Positions 35,143 to 41,707 of a stretch of 64,000 bases of DNA are shown here, one piece after another (position 1 is the first letter of the stretch; each line of letters begins with the position of its first letter). This DNA comes from Comamonadaceae bacterium (lineage in GTDB: Bacteria > Pseudomonadota > Gammaproteobacteria > Burkholderiales > Burkholderiaceae_C), in assembly GCA_947478725.1 (NCBI GenBank), contig CANJWZ010000003.1, positions 62,001-126,000 on the forward strand, in the 5' to 3' direction. The position numbers were made by a program, and so were the translations under genes. Below the pieces are notes generated by a model. That model searched no databases, was not told the origin of the DNA, and was given only the letters and a program-made list of their open reading frames with translations.

Positions 35143-35553
35143 ATGGCCTTTGGAACCCAGGACGATTCGGACGAGGTGATGAATGAAATCAACATGACAC
35201 CGATGGTGGACATCATGCTGGTTTTGCTGATTATTTTCATCATCACCATTCCGGTGATGAAGCATTCGGTGAACATTGACTTGCCGCGCGCCACCAACGA
35301 GGCGCAAAACATCAAACCCGAAACCCTGCGCCTGTCTGTGGATGCACAAGGGGCTTACTTCATGAACGAAGCGCCAGTTGCAGACGCCGACCTGGCACCC
35401 AAGCTCAAGGCCGCAGCAACACAAAATCCGCAGCCCGAGTTGCACATTCGCGGCGACAAGGCGGTGCGTTACGAGCGTGTTGCCCAGGCCATGGCGGCAG
35501 CCCAGCAAGCCGGTTTGCGCAAAATCGGCTTTATCACCGAACCCAACAATTAA
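35143..35553 (+). CDS. exbD: ExbD biopolymer-transport protein
   Basis: 136-residue inner-membrane protein with one N-terminal membrane helix. EINMTPMVDIMLVLLIIFIITIPV contains the conserved Asp (MVDIMLVLL) needed for proton use. The periplasmic domain (RATNEAQNIKPETLRLSVDAQG; IRGDKAVRYERVAQAMAAAQQAGLRKIGFITEP) is family-typical. It begins 13 bp after exbB with AACGGAGAA as ribosome-binding site. Confidence 0.95.
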   Translation: MAFGTQDDSDEVMNEINMTPMVDIMLVLLIIFIITIPVMKHSVNIDLPRATNEAQNIKPETLRLSVDAQGAYFMNEAPVADADLAPKLKAAATQNPQPELHIRGDKAVRYERVAQAMAAAQQAGLRKIGFITEPNN

Positions 35554-35595
35554 GTCGCCAACGGGCTGTTTTTTAGCTCGGCTTTTGACGGTGGA

Positions 35596-36003
35596 CTACA
35601 GGCCGATGGCCGCAATGCCGGCCCGGGCAATTTGCGCATCTTCGTTGGACTTGACGCCGCTCACGCCGACAGCACCCAGGCACTGCCCGTCTTTCATGAT
35701 GGGCACGCCGCCCTCGAGCATGCCAGCAATCGTGGGTGCGCTCAAAAACGAGATGCGGCCACCGTTGATCACGTCTTCATAAACCTTGCTCTCACGCCGA
35801 CCGAGCGCGGCGGTGTTGGCCTTGGCTGGCGCAATGTGGCTGGACACCGGCGCCGCACCGTCAAGTCGCTGCAGATGCAGCAAATGACCGCCATCATCCA
35901 CAATGGCAATGGTGACCGTCCAGTTGTTTTTCAGGGCCTCAAGCTCGGCGGCTGCGGCGATGGCTTTGACGTCGGCAGAATCAAGAGTGGCTTTGGATTT
36001 CAT
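35596..36003 (-). CDS. GlcG/HbpS family (DUF336) protein
   Basis: 135-residue soluble protein of the GlcG/HbpS family: AIAAAAELEALKNNWTVTIAIVDDGGHLLHLQRLDGA, then SHIAPAKANTAALGRRES, then GGVPIMKDGQCLGAVGVSGVKSNEDAQIARAGI. Family members bind haem (HbpS) or occur in glycolate loci; the reaction is not known. It is convergent with exbD. No signal peptide is seen, so it is likely cytoplasmic. Confidence 0.88.
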   Translation of the reverse strand: MKSKATLDSADVKAIAAAAELEALKNNWTVTIAIVDDGGHLLHLQRLDGAAPVSSHIAPAKANTAALGRRESKVYEDVINGGRISFLSAPTIAGMLEGGVPIMKDGQCLGAVGVSGVKSNEDAQIARAGIAAIGL

Positions 36004-36197
36004 GGGGGTATACGGTCAATGATAAAACCCCGAGCATACGCAAAAATAAGCTCAAAACGCGCGCCTGGCGCGACATCGTGTCAAAGTTCCCCTAAAAAAT
36101 AACTTGATGAGCTGTGGGGGAATCTATTGAAAAACCACCTGCTACCCCTAAAATCCGAGTTGTCAGCATTTGCTGAGCTTATCTGGAGATCACTTTC

Positions 36198-36887
36198 ATG
36201 AATGAAAATATCCACGCTCTCGACTACGGCCTTACCACCTCAAGCGAACAACGCAACAAGGTGCTTCGCAATACTTATTGGCTGCTGGCCCTGAGCCTGC
36301 TGCCCACCGTGCTGGGTGCCTACATCGGCATTGCCACCGGTATCACCCGTTCGCTCAGCGGCTGGATGGGGATGATTGTGTTCATGGCAGGCGCCTTCGG
36401 TTTTATCTTTGCCATTGAGAAAACCAAAAACTCGGCAGCGGGCGTGCCTGTGCTGCTCGGCTTTACCTTCTTCATGGGCCTGATGCTGTCGCGCATGATC
36501 GCCATGGTGCTGGGCTACAGCAACGGCGCCTCCCTGGTCATGACGGCGTTTGCTGGAACGGCCGGCGTGATGGTGGTCATGGCCAGTCTGGCCACCGTCA
36601 TCAAACGCGACCTGAGCGGCATGAGCAAATGGCTGTTTGCCGGAGCGCTGGTCATCATGGTAGCGGCGGTGATCAACGTGTTTGTCGGCTCGACCATGTT
36701 GATGGCAGTGATCAGCACGCTGGCGATTGCTGTGTTCAGCGCCTATTTGCTCTATGACCTGAAGCAGGTCATTGATGGCGGCGAAACCAACTACATCAGC
36801 GCCACACTGGCTATTTATCTGGACCTGTTCAACATCTTCCAGAGCATGTTGGCATTGCTTGGCATTTTTGGTGGCGAACGCGACTAA
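36198..36887 (+). CDS. Bax inhibitor-1/YccA family membrane protein
   Basis: 229-residue inner-membrane protein with about seven hydrophobic segments (TYWLLALSLLPTVLGAYIGIATG, MGMIVFMAGAFGFIFAIE, VPVLLGFTFFMGLMLSRMIAMVLGY, and so on). The C-terminal block AVFSAYLLYDLKQVIDGGETNYISATLAIYLDLFNIFQSMLALLGI is the family signature with the conserved Asp residues of the Ca-leak site. The role in bacteria is not settled; YccA modulates FtsH. The gene is monocistronic and ends in a terminator. Confidence 0.92.
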   Translation: MNENIHALDYGLTTSSEQRNKVLRNTYWLLALSLLPTVLGAYIGIATGITRSLSGWMGMIVFMAGAFGFIFAIEKTKNSAAGVPVLLGFTFFMGLMLSRMIAMVLGYSNGASLVMTAFAGTAGVMVVMASLATVIKRDLSGMSKWLFAGALVIMVAAVINVFVGSTMLMAVISTLAIAVFSAYLLYDLKQVIDGGETNYISATLAIYLDLFNIFQSMLALLGIFGGERD

Positions 36888-36905
36888 GCGCCGTCTACAG
36901 AAGTT

Positions 36906-36930
36906 AAAAAGGGCCCTCGGGCCCTTTTTT
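36906..36930. terminator. Bidirectional terminator between the BI-1 gene and rlmD
   Basis: AAAAAGGGCCC-TC-GGGCCCTTTTTT hairpin with T-runs on both strands. It serves both convergent transcripts. Confidence 0.88.
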
Positions 36931-36938
36931 GTTGCCTG

Positions 36939-38444
36939 TCACATCTTCAGGTCAAACACCGCAATCGACTCCACATGCGCCGTGTGCGGAAACATGTTGA
37001 CCACCCCAGCTGACGTGCAGCGGTAAGCACCGCCACCCTTGTCGTTGTTCACCAGCACCCCCGCATCACGCGCAAGCGTAGCCGGGTTGCAACTGACATA
37101 CACAATGCGCTTGGGCAGCACCCAGTCGCCGAGTGCCAGGCTTTGCTGATGAATACCGTCATCGCAGGGCACGCCAGTGACCAGTTGCTGATGCAGCGCG
37201 GCCAGCGACTTGAACAGCTCAAACGCGCCTTCACGCGGTGGGTCAACCAGCCATTTGTCGGCCATGCCGTCTTTGACCAGCATCGCAGGCGTCATTTCAA
37301 ACAGGTTACGCGCTATAAAAGTGGTAGCTGCTCGCTGACGTTTCGCTTGGCCTGCAGCCTGATTTGGTGCGTGATTTGCCAAGTCATTGGCGCGCGCACG
37401 CGCCACCAGCGCCTCGCTGCCTTCAACGCCCAGCACCTCACGCGCGCGCGTTGCCAGCGGCAGCGTGAAGTTGCCCAGCCCGCAAAACCAGTCAATCACC
37501 CGCTCGCTTGGCTGCACATCCAGCAGGCGCAGCGCGCGCGACACCAGCACCTGGTTGATGTGCGGGTTGACCTGGGTGAAGTCTGTTGGTTTGAAAGGCA
37601 TGACCACCCCAAACTCGGGCAGCGCATAGCTGAGCTGCGGCACATCTGCATCCATCAGGGCGACGGTCTCTAAGCCGCCCGGCTGCAACCACCACTGCAG
37701 GCCGGGGTTGATGGCGGCAAACGCCCGCAAGCGGGTTTTGTCAGCGTCGCTCAAGGCCTCCATGTGGCGCAGCACCAGTGCCGTGATGCTGTCGCCGCAA
37801 GCGAGTTCGATTTGCGGCACCGTCTCCTTCGCGTCCAAGCTGGCAATCAGGGCGCGCAGCGGCAGCAGCATGTTGCTGACATGCGGCGGCAGCACCGGGC
37901 AGTGGCTCATGTCGGTCACAAAGCTGCTTTTGCGCTCATGAAAGCCCACCAGCACCTCGCCCTTTTTGCGCACATAGCGCACCGACAGCCGTGCCCGATA
38001 GCGGTAGCCCCAGGCCGGGCCTTCAATGGCCCGCATCAGGTTGTCGGCTTTGAGCTTGCCGATGTGCTGCAAGTTGTCTTCCAGCACCCGCTGCTTGACA
38101 GCCACCTGCGCGCCCACATGCAGGTGCTGCATCTTGCAGCCGCCGCAGGCACCGGTGTGCATGCCAAAGTGGGGGCAGCCAGGCACCACGCGCTGGGACG
38201 ATTCCCGGTGAATCGCCATCACCATCGCTTTTTCAAACGCCGCCTTTTTACGGTACACATTGGCGGTGACCACCTCGTACGGCAAAGCGCCCTCAATAAA
38301 AACCACCTTGCCATCGGCCCGGTGGGCAATGCCCTGAGCCTCGATGTCAAGCGACTCAATGGTGAGCAGATCGGGCGGATAGTCTTGCGCGGTTGGGGGC
38401 GACTGCGCAAGGGCAGGCGAAAGGACAGGATTTTCTTCAAACAT
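36939..38444 (-). CDS. rlmD: 23S rRNA (uracil(1939)-C(5))-methyltransferase
   Basis: 501-residue SAM-dependent RNA methyltransferase (RumA/TrmA family). An N-terminal TRAM domain ([31 protein letters not shown]) precedes the [4Fe-4S] cluster Cys set ([18 protein letters not shown]). The SAM domain has [25 protein letters not shown] and nucleophile Cys in [17 protein letters not shown] short in-frame insertion (about residues 360-380: [15 protein letters not shown]) coincides with a palindromic repeat copy. RlmD is favoured over RlmC and TrmA by the TRAM domain and cluster. Confidence 0.93.
   Translation of the reverse strand: MFEENPVLSPALAQSPPTAQDYPPDLLTIESLDIEAQGIAHRADGKVVFIEGALPYEVVTANVYRKKAAFEKAMVMAIHRESSQRVVPGCPHFGMHTGACGGCKMQHLHVGAQVAVKQRVLEDNLQHIGKLKADNLMRAIEGPAWGYRYRARLSVRYVRKKGEVLVGFHERKSSFVTDMSHCPVLPPHVSNMLLPLRALIASLDAKETVPQIELACGDSITALVLRHMEALSDADKTRLRAFAAINPGLQWWLQPGGLETVALMDADVPQLSYALPEFGVVMPFKPTDFTQVNPHINQVLVSRALRLLDVQPSERVIDWFCGLGNFTLPLATRAREVLGVEGSEALVARARANDLANHAPNQAAGQAKRQRAATTFIARNLFEMTPAMLVKDGMADKWLVDPPREGAFELFKSLAALHQQLVTGVPCDDGIHQQSLALGDWVLPKRIVYVSCNPATLARDAGVLVNNDKGGGAYRCTSAGVVNMFPHTAHVESIAVFDLKM
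37311..37359 (+). repeat. Short palindromic repeat, copy 10 (inside rlmD, diverged)
   Basis: CGCTATAAAAGTGGTAGCTGCTCGC, spacer, then TTGGCCTGCAGCC, resembling copies 1 and 3 (AGCTACTCGCCC...TTGGGCTGCAGCC). It is read in frame as part of RlmD on the minus strand. This copy is the weakest of the set. Confidence 0.45.
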
Positions 38445-38527
38445 GCGGCGATTGTCTCAGGCGGGAAACAGGTCCTCGGCAGAAAAGAGCGAAATACCCA
38501 CCGGGTAAAACTTTTGATGGATCGACC

Positions 38528-38776
38528 ATGAGCGCGCAAATCACGCCTGCCCCGGCCAAAAAAACCGCCTTGGGCAACGTGGTGGTTGGTGAACGGAAGG
38601 CCGTGCTGTCAGCCGCCAGCAGGGCCGCGCAGGGATGGGACTTTGCAGAAGCGCTTCACCTGGCCTTAAGCCAGGGCTGCGACGACTTCACCACACTGGA
38701 TGCTGAACTTGTCAAACGTGCTGCGCGTGAGCTTGCCGCTGGCGAAAAGACGCCGACTGTGGTGACGAGGCTGTGA
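38528..38776 (+). pseudogene. PIN-domain toxin C-terminal remnant
   Basis: An 82-codon frame (ATG at 38528) whose second half reads AAQGWDFAEALHLALSQGCDDFTTLDAELVKRAARELA. That is the end of a VapC-like PIN domain (GxDFADALHLA...AFxTxDxxLxKrA). The first half (MSAQITPAPAKKTALGNVVVG) does not belong to that fold and the N-terminal Asp motif is absent, so this is probably a decayed toxin fused to unrelated codons. No antitoxin gene was seen next to it. Confidence 0.6.
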
Positions 38777-38877
38777 TGAGGTTCCTTGGACCCCGATTTT
38801 TCCTTTGACCCTGTTAACCGGATCCCGACTCGTCTGGCGCAGAAAAATTCCTCAAAAATATTTAAATTCTACCGAAA

Positions 38878-39342
38878 TTATAGATTTAAATTTGCCTTAG
38901 AAATCACCACATCAATCTCTTCTGCAAGTTCTTGGGGCACGATCACTTTATTAAAAGGCATAAAGGCGATTCGGATCATTTTCCAATTTCCACCAATATT
39001 TGGAATTGTAAAAATAAGGAAGAACATACATAAGTTGAAAAAGGCAGCAATGATGTGCATTAAAGCCAATAACCATCCAAAAGTAAGCATCCAGACGATG
39101 TTCAGAATGCCACCAAGTGCATTTAAAATCTCACCATCATTTGCTTGTAAGCCCTTGATGGCACGATATTTTTTCAACTGACTCTGCGTAACGACAGCTC
39201 TCCCAAATGGCCAGAGTGCGTACCTGGCGACTCGAAATAATGGAAAAAAAACCGGGAAGAAAATAATTGCCGCAAGAGAATAGACAAGAAACAACAACCA
39301 GCCACCGAGAAAAAACCACATGATGTTACCTAAAATCCGCAT
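38878..39342 (-). CDS. YccF domain-containing inner-membrane protein
   Basis: 154-residue membrane protein with a strong AAGGAGATTTAT-ATG start. Hydrophobic segments are MWFFLGGWLLFLVYSLAAIIFFPVFFPLF and a second block WMLTFGWLLALMHIIAAFFNLCMFFLIFTIPNI. The duplicated YccF pattern (GNIxWFxxGGWxxxL...F.P.PFGR) is visible twice. It is strongly AT-rich compared with its neighbours, which suggests transfer. The role of YccF is not established. Bases 39343-39602 beyond it hold nothing I can name. Confidence 0.87.
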   Translation of the reverse strand: MRILGNIMWFFLGGWLLFLVYSLAAIIFFPVFFPLFRVARYALWPFGRAVVTQSQLKKYRAIKGLQANDGEILNALGGILNIVWMLTFGWLLALMHIIAAFFNLCMFFLIFTIPNIGGNWKMIRIAFMPFNKVIVPQELAEEIDVVISKANLNL

Positions 39343-39602
39343 ATAAATCTCCTTGATTTTAAAATTCCTAAGGCCCAAAAATTTTATTTTTTAGAACTGT
39401 ATATTTTGATTGTGCAAGATTTGTCAACACGACCTCAAACCAACCCGTCCACAGCCACAGTGGCCCTGAGTTTGTTGAAACTGACCTCCCACCCCCATCC
39501 GCGTTCATCCTCATCGCAGCACCGAGCAAGCGCCTGTGCAGTTTGTGCATTTGTTCTTAAACTTGAGGTCGTAATTTTCAATGAAAATCACAAGATATTA
39601 AT

Positions 39603-39932
39603 CTATTGTGGATGCCAATCGCCTTTTAGGCAGTGAAGAAATTCATGCCCAATAGTATGTAAATTGGCTGTTTTCGGAAGAATTATTGTGCATGTATCTT
39701 TAGTCCAAAATGCACAAGCCTGAAGCTTATAATTAAACCCTTTGTTCCCAATTTTACGACTTTCTACATCACACGCAGTTTGAACATTTTTTGAGTATTT
39801 AATGCTAACGACTAGCATGTTGTCCTTTAAATTTTTTAAACTATGCATTTTTGTTGGACTGTCGTCATACGTCTTATTTTGTGCATAAGCCATATTCGTT
39901 AAAATTATCATCAAAAAAATAATTTTTTTCAT
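39603..39932 (-). CDS. Small secreted protein with HExxH motif
   Basis: 109-residue protein from MKKIIFLMIILTNMAYAQ, a clear Sec signal with cleavage after AYA. The mature ~90 residues have four Cys (54, 73, 81, 101) and end in LHTIGHEFLHCLKGDWHPQ. HEFLH is an HExxH zinc motif, with a further His seven residues after the second. It may be a small periplasmic zinc protein or a degenerate metalloprotease; the rest is too short for a known protease fold. It is AT-rich and lies in the foreign-looking patch. I do not recognise a named family. Confidence 0.55.
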   Translation of the reverse strand: MKKIIFLMIILTNMAYAQNKTYDDSPTKMHSLKNLKDNMLVVSIKYSKNVQTACDVESRKIGNKGFNYKLQACAFWTKDTCTIILPKTANLHTIGHEFLHCLKGDWHPQ

Positions 39933-40341
39933 CGTTGAATTTTTAATCAAAAATTTTATGAATTTAGGATCAGGCCGAAATTACCTCAACCCTTATTTTT
40001 CTTCTTTAAATATTATTTATCATAATATCAAGTTCAAAAAAACCGCTGTATTTTTCTTATTTAGATACGTAGTCTACGAATTCCACTGCATCTGGCGTCT
40101 TGTGACGTTTTGACTATAGCCCAAGTCCCGAAAAACCGCTTCAGTATTCAATCGCCGTTTGACCGATTGGCTTACTGATACTTCAAGCGCAGTCCGCGCG
40201 CGCATTCGCCAAAAGCCCTGAATGATGGCCTCATAAAACGCTTGAGAACGCGTCAAGCCGGTCAAACGCTGGAGCACCGGGGTTTCCAGATTAATTGGAA
40301 TCCGACCCCGATTTTTCCCCGATTTTCCCCTGAGGCAACCC
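39933..40341. other. AT-rich gap; no gene supported
   Basis: About 409 bp. The first 140 bp are strongly AT-rich (ttcttctttaaatattatttatcataatatcaag) and may contain the promoter of the secreted-protein gene. A 67-codon minus frame at 40074-40277 resembles no family I know and lacks a good ribosome-binding site, so I did not call it. Confidence 0.5.
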
Positions 40342-40454
40342 GGATTCCCCAGTCGCCTGCCGAGTTCTCAAATTTTGTTAAGGAAGAAACGCGTAAATGG
40401 GAGAAAACTGTAATAGAAGCCGGCTTTAAAGGCACACAGTTACGCCGACGCTAA
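40342..40454 (+). pseudogene. C-terminal fragment of a Bug/TctC protein gene
   Basis: The frame ends RIPQSPAEFSNFVKEETRKWEKTVIEAGFKGTQ, the usual last helix of Bug proteins (SPAEFaaFiKaETaKWgkvVkdAgik). Everything upstream of that helix is lost. Confidence 0.65.
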
Positions 40455-40460
40455 CCACCT

Positions 40461-41066
40461 CTAAAGTGGCTTTCCAGATGTTGTGACCTGACCCTTTACC
40501 GCCTTCATCTCCGTCGACCCCGTATAGAACGCCGGCCACCGGTGCATCACCACCCCTCGCTCAGCGGCATAGGCATAACAACTGTCCACCTTAACCGGCC
40601 GGCCATCAGCTTTCAGCGCGTCAGGACGATCGATGCGCACCATACTGAGTGACTGGAAAGCGGTGGTACCCAAAGGGATTAAAAGTTGCATCAGGTGGGT
40701 ACAACTCTGGGCCCCGCCCAAGCGCTCTCTGACTTCACGGCTCCAGCCGCCTGAAATGTACAAGCCCTTAATTTTTTGAAGCGTGTTGCCAGCTGCAAAA
40801 CAGTCAGCATAGGGAGCTGAAGTCGTGAATGCAACAACGTCGTGTACCAGCATGTTTTCGTCGAATATTAATTTGACGCCCATGTCGTGGATCGGCTCAT
40901 TCGCCGGAGTCACTTTGGGCCCGCTCGGCGACTTGAACGCATGTGGCTTTCGATCAACGACTTGGCCCTCGACCTCAAACAATCCGTCAGAGCGCCGCCA
41001 TCCGCGCATGTCGATGCGCCGAAAATGCAATTCCTCACGCGTCACATCATCTTTTTTATCTGACAT
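40461..41066 (-). CDS. DUF2889 family protein
   Basis: 201-residue protein with the DUF2889 pattern: FRRIDMRGWRRSDGLFEVEGQVVDRKPHAF, then HDMGVKLIFDENMLVHDVVAFTTSAPYADCFAAG and GGAQSCTHLMQLLIPLGTTAFQSL. The family has no assigned activity; it often sits near catabolic or CoA-related genes in Proteobacteria. It is complete and starts with MSDKKDD. Confidence 0.85.
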   Translation of the reverse strand: MSDKKDDVTREELHFRRIDMRGWRRSDGLFEVEGQVVDRKPHAFKSPSGPKVTPANEPIHDMGVKLIFDENMLVHDVVAFTTSAPYADCFAAGNTLQKIKGLYISGGWSREVRERLGGAQSCTHLMQLLIPLGTTAFQSLSMVRIDRPDALKADGRPVKVDSCYAYAAERGVVMHRWPAFYTGSTEMKAVKGQVTTSGKPL

Positions 41067-41165
41067 TTTTAAATCGGCGCGAGCCGAAGTTATTTTGCAT
41101 GTTGCTTGACCAGACGGTTTGGTTCACCGACTACTGTGCTGACCCTGGCCCAGAATCAGTACCGC

Positions 41166-41295
41166 TCATAAGTTAGATTTTCCGGCTACCGGATTACTTT
41201 GCAGACCAGCATGCAATCCAAATTCGTGCGGTGTGCGCCAGTCTAGCGCACTGTGAGGACGCGCCTCGTTATAGTCCCGTCGCATGCGCCGCATT
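41166..41295 (-). mobile_element. IS3-family transposase C-terminal remnant
   Basis: Minus frame MRRDYNEARPHSALDWRTPHEFGLHAG, the rve-domain end of IS3-type transposases (W..dYNe.RPHSaL...TP.EF). The upstream transposase is missing. It borders the promoter region of the nir-nas operon. Confidence 0.75.
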
Positions 41296-41347
41296 TGGCT
41301 GACCCGTTGGGCTTGCATGCGTGGTTGGCGCCTTGCGTTTCCTGGGA

Positions 41348-41364
41348 TGCCCGTTTTTGGTGCA
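41348..41364 (+). promoter_or_regulatory. Candidate NtrC-type enhancer site
   Basis: TGCCCG-TTTTT-GGTGCA fits the NtrC dyad TGCACC-N5-GGTGCA with two mismatches in the left half. It lies about 140 bp upstream of the sigma-54 promoter, a usual enhancer distance. Confidence 0.4.
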
Positions 41365-41504
41365 GCGACTTGGCAGTGCTTGCCAGCCGTGGTAGCGCTG
41401 GCAAATTCGGCTTCGCCCTGCCCTGCCGCATGGCCACACACGCTCCGACAGAAATCACAGGCCGGGCGACAAAGCCCTTTTCGAGGCACGGCGCGTGCGC
41501 AGCT

Positions 41505-41519
41505 TGGCACAGGTTTTGC
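41505..41519 (+). promoter_or_regulatory. Sigma-54 (-24/-12) promoter for nirBD-nasA
   Basis: TGGCAC-AGGTT-TTGC, a perfect match to the core consensus TGGCAC-N5-TTGC with exact spacing. Transcription should start near 41531, about 177 bp before nirB. This fits NtrC control of nitrate/nitrite assimilation. Confidence 0.7.
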
Positions 41520-41530
41520 GTAATCACAAC

Positions 41531-41583
41531 GGGCGTAACGGAGCGCCCAACCGCAGTCTTGCATTGCGGCATCACGCATGCAA
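41531..41583 (+). promoter_or_regulatory. Predicted nir-nas leader RNA hairpins (ANTAR-like)
   Basis: Hairpin 1, GGGCGU-AACGGA-GCGCCC (41531-41548), has a six-base loop with A at position 1 and G at position 4, as in ANTAR-protein targets (NasR, NasT and EutV type). Hairpin 2, CCGCA...TGCGG (41551-41569), has a longer loop. An alternative stem TTGCAT(T)GCG...CGCATGCAA (41559-41583) excludes hairpin 2. No U-tract follows, so an intrinsic terminator is not shown. Confidence 0.4.
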
Positions 41584-41707
41584 CGACGTGTGCACCACAA
41601 GTACCAGCAACCAGGTTTGCGGTGCTTGCGCCTTGGTCAACACCACGGTGTCTGTTTAAAACCCTTGTTTTGAAGCCCGCAACACATTGGAACACTGGAG
41701 AAAAGCG

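Noticed and set aside
40074-40277. 67-residue minus-strand ORF
   Set aside because: No known domain, no ribosome-binding site and not positioned with any operon.
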